64,000 nt of DNA from Cyclaneusma minus (lineage: Eukaryota; Ascomycota; Leotiomycetes; Marthamycetales; Marthamycetaceae). The translations under genes were made by a program, and so were the position numbers. Positions 21,540-32,177 of the stretch are shown here, one piece after another (positions within the stretch are counted from its first letter, which is position 1; every line of letters begins with the position of its first letter). The stretch is taken from contig JAKZHN010000013.1 of NCBI GenBank assembly GCA_037179335.1, positions 682,001 through 746,000 of the forward strand, read 5' to 3'. A model generated the notes under the pieces. It made no database searches. It saw only the letters and a list, made by a program, of their open reading frames with translations, and was not told the origin of the DNA.

Positions 21540-24089
21540 GATGGGTGTCTGCTGTCGTGCTTTGCGACGGTCGGGCTGGCGTCGGTGCTTCGCAGTTCTC
21601 GAGCGCAGAGCAGCTGCGAGATGTCGAAAATGCGACTCTAAGGGTCTCGCTAGCACAAACCGCAGGCACTACAAAAGTGGAGCCAGCGTGGCATATATGA
21701 TGAGCACTACACACGGAGATAGTAGACTTTCGGGGGTTACAGCAGGAATTTAGGTCTAATTCCGTAGCCGCACCACTGACTGTTTTTGATTCATCATGTC
21801 TCCTTCCCGATACTTTATGCCTTGGCATGAGCCTTGTGAGATATTACGCCGCGTGGTTGCTCGCAGCCTCGAGGGCCTTGCTTGATCAGGGTGCAGATCC
21901 GTTGAGCGTCCTGCCGGCGGCCCTAGCCTCCTGGCACTCGGTTCAGCCCGCATCTTCGTTCTATTATCGAGCGATGGTGATGACAACGAGCTGTTGGAGA
22001 AGTTGAACATCTTGGAAATAAATTAAGCTTCACCCCACAGCGGGAGCAAGCGAACGCCAGGGGCGTGCTGCCATCGGTCCAGATCCCGCTGACTCAGCTG
22101 GCCCAGCCATTTGGTTGCACGCTGTCATTGGCTCCCGAGTCGCGGATTTGCGGATTTTCGGATTGCAAGATTGTCCGAGTCGACGACAACTTTCTGAATC
22201 GCCTCTTGATCTCTTCCAAAATATCTCAATTTCCACATGTGAGGAACAGGAACGCCAGCAGCCATACGCCAACACTGCATCTCGATAAGACACATAAGCC
22301 ACGGCCGACCTGTTAACATCGCTTGCTCGTATCCTAGGCCTCCGTAAAAACCCTCAACCAATGCTTCTCACTCCCTTTCACGTCTCAAGCCTCAACATCC
22401 TATAGGCACATTTCCCGAGGATCCAGCTCAGCACCGGCGCCCTCCCCCATAATCGCCAATCCGCCATATCCAATCTCCACACCCCTGTCCCTGAATCTTC
22501 CGCTCCCTAGGCTTCCCATCGGCCACGCTTTCCCCATCCATCCTCTCTCAGCCGCCCAGTTCCTCCACACACGGCATTTATCACTGCCTGTTGCCTAAAG
22601 CTGGCCGTGTAGCAGGCACACTCGTTACGACACCGCGTATCCCATCTACTATCTGGTCGAGTATCACAAGCAACGGCAAGCCCGGGCGCTCCGTTCTTGT
22701 CCGGCGGACCGGCCCCGGTTCCTCAAGCCACATATCACAGAATTCCAGCTGCCGTATAAGAGCAAGGCAGACGTTTATTCGCTTCCCCAGGGGGCACGGG
22801 CAGCCAGCTCCCAGTGATTTCTTTGGACGTTCGGATTCCAGTGCATTACGACGTATATGGGACGCAAGATTATGATTCCCCTGTCAAGAACATTGGCCGG
22901 GTCTGAGAACTGATGGATTCTGTTCCTTTCGTTTTGCCTTTTGCAAGGCAGTTTGGAAAGGGCCACAGGAGAATCGGAAACCTAGCGCACCATACTGCCA
23001 AAACGATACAGAGGAACACGAAGCTGGCTGAGCACCATTCACTGGTAAATGATGACGACTGAGACTCGCTTTGGGAACACGGCTGAGGGATCTGGCACCA
23101 CGAGTGGTAAGTGCTGCAACCAAGTTCTCAAGCAAGTAATTCATATGAGCCATCTTGAGTCCCTGACCTCATACATCTTCAGCAAGTGTCTTCAGTTACA
23201 TCCGACATCATCTGTATCTGATCGAGTCAGAATAGCGAGCTCAGGCAGCCTCTCAACCGAGTCTTCGGAAACATAAGCCAATGCATTGACGTCTCGTTGC
23301 TTCTACTTGTCGGTTGTTCGACGTTACTCTACAGCGGATCTCTTGTGATACATGTACAAAGAGTAGATGTTAGTGTCTCATAGCGTGTCTTCTGTCTACC
23401 AATCTTCGGATATGTTGAATAGCCTCTCCGCTCTCTCCACTGCTAGGTCTATTGCCAATCAGTAAAACGATCCTATATTGGAATCGATAGAGTAATCGCA
23501 GACTTATTTAATGTAAAATCTTACTCTCCTCAATATGCTTTGGGCTGTCGACGGCGACGAGGGTATCTCATCGGGTTGCTTTACAATATATATAGTATAG
23601 CCTGCTGGTTAGACTCACATATATCTCAATATCCAGGACACGTTGAGATAGAGATGAAGAATCAATGTGTTTCATTGTTACTATGTCCGCCGAGTAAGGA
23701 ACCGAACCAACGCCATAGTGTCTAAACACCATAGTGTCGTTTGAAACCACTGCGTCCCTAAGCCGACCTCAGGGCTCACACCTCATAAGATCAGCCAAGA
23801 ATCACGGTGCTGAAACGCGGATCATGTCTGCAATCATCACTTTGCAAATCGAAGGGTCATTTCTCGCTTCGGAATCGTCCCACAAGCTCGACCCAGCATA
23901 AAATCACGCCAAGAGGGGAACACAATTGAAGACGGCACGAAGCCGCTCGGTCTCTGAGGCCGCGCTCTGGCTCTTTCGAGCCGAGCAAAGTTTTGTACCG
24001 CAAGACTTGATTGTTGACCATCCGTAGAGGCTTCCCTAAGTACACCCATACCAGACCCACATCAAGGACGCCCAGAAACAATAAACCCT
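21540..24089. other. Intergenic, about 2.5 kb, no gene recognised
   Basis: It holds the MFS promoter, then a long stretch without convincing coding frames, then the RPL11 3' flank. Frames here are short and compositionally random. A TACATGTA palindrome lies at 23349-23356. Confidence 0.4.
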
Positions 24090-24798
24090 TTACCTGACGA
24101 TACCCTCGAAGCGGTTCTTGAACCACTTGACGGTCTCCTCGCGCTTGATCTTGTGGGAGGCACCAATGGTGCTCTTGCAGCGACGGCGCTTGGCGACACG
24201 CTCACCGGGGCGGGTCCTGTCGCATTGTCAGTATCGGAGTGCTCACCTTCCGAGTAGGATGTATAACTCACATGCAGCAGTAGAAGTCCATTCCGTAGAT
24301 ACCGATGGCAGGGTCGTACTTGATACCGAGATCGATGTGCTCGCTGATACCGAAACCGAAGTTGCCGGTCTCGGAGAAGTTGCGCTTGCGGAGCTCGTAC
24401 TCCTTGACCTTCAAGCCACGCTCCAAGATCTCCTCAGCCTTGGGTCCGCGGACAGTGACGTGGACGGCGATCTTCTCGTTACGGCGGATACCGAAGGTGC
24501 GCACAGTGTAGCGGGCCTTGCCTGGAATCCATCTTGTCAGTCTTGCCTCTATCGTGGTTGTTGACGTTGAAGCTGGCAGGGCCACATACTGTAGACGGGA
24601 GTTTGACCGCTCAATTGCTCGAGCACCTTGGCGGCACGGGTCAGTCTGTCACCAGACTCGCCGACGGAGATGTTGAGGACGAGCTTCTGGATGCGCAACT
24701 CCCGCATGGGGTTGGCGTTCTTGTCGCTGGAGTCGGCCTGCAATCTATCGTCAGCAGCTGCGCGGCGGCCATCGCCACTGAGCATTGAGCCATACCAT
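24090..24798 (-). CDS. rpl11: 60S ribosomal protein L11 (uL5)
   Basis: Four exons: 24798-24796 (ATG only), 24737-24590, 24521-24272 and 24216-24090 (175 residues, the family's length). The product runs [80 protein letters not shown] and so on. It ends [18 protein letters not shown]. This is the near-universal eukaryotic uL5 sequence, which binds 5S rRNA in the central protuberance of the 60S subunit. The first intron (58 bp, GTATGG...TTGCAG) follows the start codon directly, leaving only ATG in exon 1. Intron 2 (24589-24522) and intron 3 (24271-24217) have good signals. It is divergent from SmB with 748 bp between the two starts. Confidence 0.96.
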
Positions 24799-25546
24799 CT
24801 TGTTGGAGCTGTGGCGTTAGTTGGGTGGGAGTTGCGGTCGTTGTCGTTGGCAGAAGTTCAAAAAATTCGGATCGTGAAATCAAAATGCTGAGTGTGGGCG
24901 CCGGGACCAGCTCGGCTAGCTTACAGACACCTCAGGCCACCAGCACTTAGCGCCTTTCAAGGTCGAGGTCCGTGCTCCTTAATTGAACGACATAGCAGTC
25001 AACATCAGACCAGTTACATGCCAGACCGCGTCTTGAAGAATTTATATCATGTATATCATTGTCCGTTTTTCAAATTCAAAAAACGTTCATTAGTGCGGCT
25101 ATAGAAGCTGAGAAATGAGACTGAAAATCTCCACATGTGTTTTATCTGGACCTTTGAGGCCAAGCTTTATCAATGAAAAGATTTCATTGATATACCTAGT
25201 TTCGAACAATCCGAGATGATTCATTATGATCCAGGTGATCAAGAATAGTCCAAATATTTGGAAATAAAAAAAGATATCGGGAATGATCCACGGCAACAGC
25301 AAAAGCCATTCGCCGGGCGGTGAGGCGGTGTGGCAGAATTTCGTGGTTGGTGACTGATTGGGTTAGGCTCTAGTTCGGCTGGAGCTTTGCTCGATTGAAG
25401 AGCCTCATTATCGATGCCCCAAATCTCCATCACCATACAACTCAGAACTTCCAACCAAGTTCTACGAGTCTGCACTGAAGTCCTCGAGCTTCGGGAACCT
25501 ATTTTTGAAACCAAGAGAAGCCGTGCGCTGCATCTCAACTGTCAAG
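24799..25546. other. Divergent intergenic region between RPL11 and SmB
   Basis: Shared promoter space for two housekeeping genes. It contains one 19-bp-period array (25203-25289). No other gene is seen. Confidence 0.45.
25203..25289. repeat. Degenerate 19-bp-period array between RPL11 and SmB
   Basis: Consecutive 19-base units are CGAACAATCCGAGATGATT, CATTATGATCCAGGTGATC, AAGAATAGTCCAAATATTT and GGAAATAAAAAAAGATATC, then GGGAATGATCC. The spacing is exact although the core is diverged. The GATGATT and GGTGATC arms match those of the better-preserved arrays. Confidence 0.5.
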
Positions 25547-26437
25547 ATGGCGACCAAACAGGGCAAGATGGTAAGTTCACCTGCTCTCGTGCGCGACTTC
25601 GAAAGCTTCTGTTGACGCTGTAGGCTGACTTGCGCTGTTTCGATAGGCCGGCTACGTGAGTACCCCAGTTGCGACCCTATCATTTCCCCCGGTGGCCGCA
25701 ATCCAGCTCGTGTATAATGTTCTAACGCGCTGGCTAGATCAACTACCGGATGAGGGTTACTATGAACGATGGACGCCAAATGACCGGTCAGATGCTCGCC
25801 TTCGATAAGGTACGTCTGGCTCAAATCTGCCTGGAACAACTCCAAGCTAATTGGTCTTTGCAGCACATGAATCTCGTTCTGGCAGACACTGAAGAGTTCC
25901 GTCGCGTCAAGCGCAAGCCTCAGAAAGCCGCCGCCGCTCCAGGCGCGAGCTCGTCCACCGCCGCTCTCGTCGAAAGCGAAGAGAAACGAACCCTGGGACT
26001 CACCATCGTGCGCGGCGCCCACATCATATCTCTCTCTGTTGAATCTCCGCCCCCAGCCGACCCCTCTGCGAGACTGGGCACGAGCGCTCCCAGCGGTGCA
26101 GCCCCAATGGCTGCTGGACCTGGAATCAGCAGACCAGCTGGGAGAGGTCTTCCTGTTGGCTTGACTGTAAGTTTTGGGAGTGTGTGTAAGGGGACTGGCG
26201 ACGAAGGTGCTAATTTGGAAACAGGGACCTGCCGCAGGTGTCGGAGGCGCTCCACCAGCTTTTGGCGGCTTCCCAGGCGGCCCACCTCCCGGATTCGCAC
26301 CACCTGGCTTCCCTGGACGTGGTGCACCCGGCTTCCCACCCCAAGGATTTCCAGGACAGCCACCCTTCCCTCCCCAGGGCTTCCCAGGCGGTCCTCCTCA
26401 ACAAGGTCCTCCGGGGGGTTTTGGCAGGGGCAGATAA
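25547..26437 (+). CDS. smb1: Small nuclear ribonucleoprotein SmB (SNRPB)
   Basis: Five exons: 25547-25570, 25647-25655 (a 9-nt micro-exon GCCGGCTAC encoding AGY), 25738-25809, 25864-26166 and 26225-26437 (206 residues). Sm motif 1 is MATKQGKMAGYINYRMRVTM then NDGRQMTGQMLAFDKHMNLV. Sm motif 2 is EKRTLGLTIVRGAHIISLSV. The C-terminus is the Gly/Pro-rich tail typical of SmB (PPGFAPPGFPGRGAPGFPPQ, ending GGFGRGR). SmB is one of the seven ring proteins on U1, U2, U4 and U5 snRNAs. The micro-exon is required: without AGY the KQGKM...INYRM spacing of fungal SmB is lost, and both flanking splice sites are good (CGATAG before, GTGAGT after). Intron 3 (54 bp) is stop-free and in frame. Confidence 0.93.
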
Positions 26438-27443
26438 GGTTAGGAAGAGGATCAGGAGATCACAGGGGCGACCACATTGCTGCTCATCCATTTGGCTTTG
26501 CGTGCAGAAAAGCTGCGTTATGGGCATTTTGCTGGTGGATGTTAGCTGAGGATGAATACCGCAAAAGCTACGCTTCACAGGAAGGAAGGGCGTTCAGGGG
26601 TTCAGCGTGGCTAAGAATATCCTCAAAAGCGACAGTGCTGTAAACCGGGATGTATGGAAAAGCAAAGCGCCAATTCAATGCATTTGAAAATAATGGATCG
26701 GTCAGGCGAGTATACGGCCGGCACGGCCCTGGCCGTTTAGCCTGAAGTCAATTACTGTCCGAAGCAAGCTGCAAGCTAGGTACGTGAGATATGTAACGTT
26801 GGACATTCCTGACGCAGGTAAAGAAGCGCAGCAATAGTTGTGCTTCTTAATCCGTCGACGATGAATCGAGTACTACACATGCATTCGAAGCTCTGCCTCG
26901 CCTCGCCGTCATTACACTATGACCCCGGCTTCTCAGATGAACACGACCAATGGGCCTCGCCGCTGCCGTCCCCACTTCTACTCCAGAGTTTAGGCTAGAT
27001 GCAACTCAGAATCGATGTGGCTGGACGGATAATCTGGTCATTGGTTTGCAGACTAGACGATCTACCCCCGCGGCGGGGTACCTACGAGAATTGGGGTCGT
27101 GCATATTGGGAAAATCCCATGAGCTATAACCTTCGTGTTTTCTAGATTATTACTCACCGACTTGATCTGCTGTGTTCCTGGTGGCTTGCCACACCTGTTC
27201 CATGCAGTGGAAAACAGGAACTATGTTATCATAGGCTGAGACTTTGCCGCTGCAAGTTATAAGACCGCAGGGTGAGCCAATTCTATGTTTTCTCTGTCCG
27301 CTCTTGGCTCCCATCTTCCTTGAATTGAGAGCTCTTTTAATTTGTGTGTTTTGATCTTTGCTTTGAATTCGTTCTTCTTCATACTGGGTCTCTGGAAGGG
27401 TCGTAAGTATCTGTGACCGCGTCTCTCTCTCTTGACGTCCATC
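26438..27443. other. Intergenic between SmB and SGNH esterase
   Basis: About 1 kb. 3' flank, then a promoter region; CT-rich just before 27444 (GACCGCGTCTCTCTCTCTTG). No gene or repeat recognised. Confidence 0.4.
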
Positions 27444-28709
27444 ATGAAGGGACTTCAACTACTCGCCTTTGCTACTGGCGTCGCCGCCTGGGTAGCCCAG
27501 AGACGTGGCTATCCCGGCGAGCCAATCCATCAGAGCATAATCTCGTCGTTTGATAACCTGGTGGTCTTTGGTGATAGGTAACATCAATATCATATCACCC
27601 ATCCAGAAGGATTCAATGCTTATATGCTTTTCAGCTATACAGATGAAAGTCGTCTGAATTATATGATAGCGCACAATGGCTCTGGACCGCCTGCGGGAAC
27701 CTTACCTCCTATAAGCAACGACACCTCAGGAGGCGGCTACACCTGGGACCGATGGGTAGCATTCTACTCAGGCGCAAAGTTATAGTTAGTACCCGAGAAG
27801 ATCAAAACCAACGAGTGTCTGAAAGCTAAATATCACAGTGATTATGCAGTCTCCGGTGCCGTCTGCTCGAATTCCATCACTCACCGATATCTGGCTAGTA
27901 TCAACGCGGACTTCCCAGACATTCTCGGGTATGAAGTGCCAGCATATCTGGCAGATGTGCAGTATATCGATGCAAGCACGGGAACCAATACACTCTACAC
28001 AGACCGCCAGGCCAACAACACAGTCTATGCCATGTGGATTGGGACCAACGATCTTGGAATCAATGCTTTCATCACTGACAGCAATGTCGCTGGAACAGAC
28101 CTGACTTCCTTTACCGACTGTGTGTTCCAGGCTTGGGATTCTCTCTACCAGTCCGGAGGCAGATTCTTCGTGCTGATGAACGAAGCTCCGCTGCAACTAT
28201 CTCCATTATACGGTTTACCTGGAAAGGGTGGCCTTGGCGACAACAAGTACTGGACCGACAAATCAGTACGTGAAAGACAGATACCTGACCGCACATGCAT
28301 TACTAACAGCTCCTAGTCTCAAAATCTCGCCGAAATCAGCTACAAGATGCTGGAGTACACAAAAGCCGTCAACAACATCTGGGATCTCCAAGTCCCCTTC
28401 GAAGTCCTGGTCGCAAAACGGTACCCCGGTGCTTCCTTCGCTATCTACGATGTAAATTGTCTAATGACTGACATCTACAACAATCCAACGATGTTTCTGA
28501 ATGGCACGGACGGCTATACCAATGTGACGGGGTTCTACCAGCACTGCAATATTAGTGGGTCGGACTGTGTCAACCAGCCGGGGAGCAAGGATGGGTATTT
28601 GTGGTATGATGAGCTGCATCCGACGGAGAGGACGGATCAGATTATTGCGGAGCACTTTGTGGATGTGGTGATGGGGAATTCGAGTTATGCCACTTACTGG
28701 TCGGGATAA
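27444..28709 (+). CDS. Secreted SGNH/GDSL esterase (CE16 acetylesterase-like)
   Basis: Four exons: 27444-27577, 27635-27784, 27839-28265 and 28317-28709 (367 residues). An N-terminal signal peptide (MKGLQLLAFATGVAAWVAQR) fits export. Block I is VVFGDSYTDES with nucleophile Ser45, created by splicing across the first intron. Block III is YAMWIGTNDLG (Asn165) and block V is YDELHPT (Asp335, His338). This is the SGNH catalytic set of family CE16 and related plant-biomass acetylesterases, which remove acetyl groups from xylo- or gluco-oligosaccharides; the exact substrate is inferred. Many Asn-x-Ser/Thr sites (NGSG, NDTS, NGTD, NVTG, NISG) fit a secreted glycoprotein. Intron 2 has an uncommon GTTAGT donor, but the frame and KLYDYAVSGA junction support it. 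Confidence 0.9.
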
Positions 28710-28958
28710 GCAGATGGTGCATTTGAATTGGACGGGTCTTGACGGATGGTGAAGGAAGGGTACCTTGCCTACTACCTCGAATATAAATAGTCGGTCAAAT
28801 CTAAAAAGCTGACATTATGACGTCCAATTGGCTTGTAGCCGCTTGTTTCCACCTGTTCAAACTTCCAAACATCAGAGCATCCCATGTGTCTTGTATGCTC
28901 GGCCAAGGCTTAGGGGTGTCTCCTACCACCAATTCTTTTTGTGGGTTCTTTTTGATTC

Positions 28959-29056
28959 GGGAAAATTCACAGTTATTCGGATATCCTTAGTCATTAGGTA
29001 TATACCGAGTCATTAGGCATATTCCCCATGCATATTCCTCATTATTAGAAGGATCC
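28959..29056. repeat. 19-bp-period array downstream of the esterase gene
   Basis: Units GGGAAAATTCACAGTTATT, CGGATATCCTTAGTCATTA and GGTATATACCGAGTCATTA are consecutive at exactly 19 bases. They are followed by shortened units GGCATATTCCCCATG and CATATTCCTCATTATTA. The recurring YAGTCATTA arm and RTATNCC core place it in the same family as the array in the MFS intron. Confidence 0.65.
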
Positions 29057-29550
29057 AAGCTCCACGGGTCTCCAAAACGTGCATAGAAGAAGAATGGACA
29101 CCACGAGGGCGAGGTAACACAGATATCCGCAGCTAGCTAGCGTGACCTAGCAGCTCAGGTCCATGGTATGAAAGGGGGAAGCACGCATTGGGTACCACCC
29201 AGTAATCACCACCAAATCGCTGCGCTTGGAGCTCCCCAGAATCAGGGGGCTAGGATTCCAGGATTCTGGAGACTGGAACACCTTTGATGGTCTGTGCGGG
29301 AATGACGCAGCCCGCTGTCAGAACATATGCTCTGACATGTGATGCTGGAGAATTGTTGAGAGCAAGTTTGACGAATACATGTATATAACATCTTTTTGAA
29401 ACAAAAGGCAGATGACGAAATCCTTGTGAGATATGTCTTTGTGCCCCTAATTTTCCAATAGTGACGCAACAGCATAGCTGGCTGTTGCTGACGGTGATCG
29501 GTTCCCTGGCACAGTACATGTAGTGGCACTACATGATGACTTGATCTCTG

Positions 29551-29748
29551 ATTACCTGGAATATTCCAAGCCACTTGAAATATTTGTGGTTGCTGGAAAG
29601 ATTCTCTGTACAGTAGTATCTCCAAACATTCGGTCTACTTTGAATATTCCCAGATCCTTGGAGTATCCCCGATCCCTTTGAATATTCCCAATCACGGTGA
29701 ATATTCGCAAGGAATCAAAGTAACTAGGAATATTCAAATCCTTTCAAG
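29551..29748. repeat. 19-bp-period array upstream of the reticulon gene, flanked by TACATGTA
   Basis: Units include GGAATATTCCAAGCCACTT, GAATATTCCCAGATCCTTG, GAGTATCCCCGATCCCTTT and GAATATTCCCAATCACGGT. The last three are consecutive at 19-base spacing; others are diverged. TACATGTA palindromes flank the array at 29515 and 29749, which could be remnant element ends. Confidence 0.7.
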
Positions 29749-30004
29749 TACATGTATTGAAAGAAAAGCGACGTAATCGCCGGCATGCAACAAATCAGGA
29801 GTTCGAGCCCGGCCTATGCGGCGCGCTAGACCGCAATTGGCGAGCTGGCCTGCTTCCCGGAACTGCTCTGCTCTGCAACTTCAAACATCTCACACGACCA
29901 GCTTACACCTTCCACCCACCACCTTCACTTCCTCCGTAGCTGATTTCTGCTGCCCTAATTGATTCCTCTACACGCCCATCACACCAAGACCCTCTCTCTC
30001 CAAC

Positions 30005-31153
30005 ATGTCCGCGCCAACTGCAGAGACGAACTCTGCTATGCAGAACGCAAAGGACGCTGTGGTGAGCAATGCCTCAGCTGCCTACAACGCTGTCCAGAAC
30101 CACCCTTTGACACAGAATGTGACCAACACGGTCGCCAACGGTAAGCATGGCTACTCCATGAAGTCGGCAGTGCTAACATCTCTGCCCCTAGCAGGACCCG
30201 TGGCCGACAATGTCCGCGAGCAGTCTGCAAAGACCCAGGCCGAATTCTCCAACCTCGGCGCTGCCCGCCAGACCCCCAAGACGCCTGCTGCTACCGGCCA
30301 GCAGCTGACTCACTACCACTCCTTCTTCTCCAGCCTCCTCAGCTGGGACAACCCTCGTGCTTCCGGAATCGCCTACCTTGCCGTTGTGACCTTTATCTTT
30401 GCCGCCAGATATTTCGATGTCCTGAGATACGCCTTCAAGGCCACATGGATGACTCTTGGAGTCACTGTCCTGGCTGAAGTTGCGGGAAAGCTTGTACTGG
30501 GAACTGGACTCGCCAGTCAGGTGCGCCCGAAGTCGTACTACACCATCCCCAAGGAGACGCTCGACTCCATGCTTGGTGACGTTCACGAGCTCATCAACTT
30601 CTTCGTCATCGAGAGCCAGAGAATTGTGTTCGCTGAGAATGTGCTCGCTTCAGTTGCTGTAAGTTCTGTGCGATGGCTTTGACTCCTGCACATACTGATT
30701 GTACGACAGGCCTTCCTTGGCGCTTTCACCTCCTACTTCATGATCAAGTTGGTTCCATTATGGGGCATGGCCCTGATCGGTAGCTCGGTGCTCTTCCTCG
30801 TTCCCCTCATCTACAAGACGAACCGCGAAGTCATTGACCACTACCTTGCCGAGGCCTCTGAGATCGTCAACCAACAGACCGAGCAAGTCAAGAAAGTTGC
30901 CAGCTACCACGCTTCTCGTGCCACTGAGACCACCAAGCAATACGTTGGAGACTACTCGGCTAAGGCCCAGGAGTACATTGGCAACGCCCGCGCTGGTTCC
31001 ACCTCGTCTGAGACCGCCACCAAGCCAATGCAGCAGGAGAGCACTACCCCTGCCTTCAAGGCCGAGGACTTCCCAGAAGCCCCAAAGGCGGAGTTCAAGG
31101 CGGCTCCTGCCAGCACTCTCCGAGACGAGAACGAGCCTTTGATCGCCACATAA
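30005..31153 (+). CDS. rtn1: Reticulon-like ER membrane-shaping protein
   Basis: Exons 30005-30140, 30195-30658 and 30710-31153 (347 residues). The reticulon domain spans about residues 84-280. It starts HSFFSSLLSWDNPRASGIAY, with a first hydrophobic hairpin at about 104-150 (GIAYLAVVTFIFAARYF, WMTLGVTVLAEVAGKLVL). A hydrophilic loop includes the conserved HELINFFVIESQRIVFAEN, and a second hairpin lies at about 200-235. The C-terminal 110 residues are helical and charged (QQTEQVKKVASYHASRATET), then acidic. Reticulons insert as wedges and generate ER tubule curvature. The first intron (54 bp) is stop-free and in frame; removal gives VANGPVADNV. Confidence 0.9.
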
Positions 31154-32177
31154 GCCTGCCACGACCCAGCCAATGGATGAGATGCCCTCGCGTGGCGCAT
31201 AGATCTCCGATCAAACAAAATTGGGGTTATGGTGACTTATGACAAAGGATGATATTGGCACGAACACGAGCGTGCATAGATGGAGAAGGACGAGATGAAC
31301 TAGCAAGCCATGACTCACGTATGACACGAGGAAATGGGAATTCACTGTATTATGGCTTCGCTTGTGAGAGGACGTTGATGGTCCTCTCGCACCCGGTACT
31401 GCATGCTCTGTTTTCGCTGCTTGCAGATTTGTTTATTTCGTTCTTTGCTTTTGCGTTATCTTAGGAAGTTCGAGCGGAGCGCCTGGCCTACTTGCATTGT
31501 TTTCCTCACTCTTCTGTTTTATGAATCGGGAGAGCGAGGCTAATGGAGTGGTTTGGTCTCGGGGCAGATAGCGCTTGTACTGTGTATGACAAGCAGTAAT
31601 AAAAAGCGACTCCGCGGAAGAATTCCACCATTGATGCATGGTTTCTCGTGATTGCAAAATGTGACATGCATATTCTACATGTTATAAGTTTATAACCCCC
31701 CCCCCCCCTCTTGACACCTTTCCGATAACTAGATGATTAGATCAGAGATCTGCTTCTGGCAACTTCCAATAGTAAGACTGTACTTGGGTGAAAAAAAGTC
31801 TACACCCTCCAAGGCGAAAGTCGCTTGAAGAGTGGAAACCAATTTTCCCAGTAATACCAGTAATTGTTAAGTTGGGAATGTTAACATTTCTGATTTCACA
31901 ATGATTCGGAGTGTCCTCAATGATGGATCACACGAAAGGCAAAAAAAGACAAAGAGTCGGACAATGAATTGATCTTACAATAGCATAACAAGAAAAGCTG
32001 GTCCATAAAAAGATAGCCGCCCGGCCCAAATTCCACCACGACTATGGCTCAATTGAAGCCATTTTGGAACTACGCAATTTACGATATCCCGAAAGCAGGC
32101 TTCAATCATTCCTCATAAAGACAAGAGAGAAAAAGAGTCCCAGCCAGCGCCTTTCCAACCCGCATAGACAAGCCAAC
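31154..32177. other. Convergent intergenic region between reticulon and TOP2
   Basis: About 1 kb of 3' flank with a 13-base C run at 31696-31708. No gene is seen. Confidence 0.4.
31696..31708. repeat. Homopolymer C run (13)
   Basis: Uninterrupted run of 13 C in the reticulon/TOP2 convergent intergenic region. Confidence 0.9.

Larger units (their letters stand above)
28710..30004. other. Intergenic carrying two 19-bp-period arrays
   Basis: Between the esterase and reticulon genes. Two arrays (28959-29056 and 29551-29748) and three TACATGTA palindromes (29376, 29515, 29749) lie here. A tRNA B-box-like AGTTCGAGCC near 29799 has no A box. The last 100 bp before 30005 are CT-rich leader. Confidence 0.5.

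Noticed and set aside
29757..29830. B-box-like AGTTCGAGCC suggesting a tRNA or SINE
   Set aside because: No A box and no cloverleaf upstream; a single motif is not enough.
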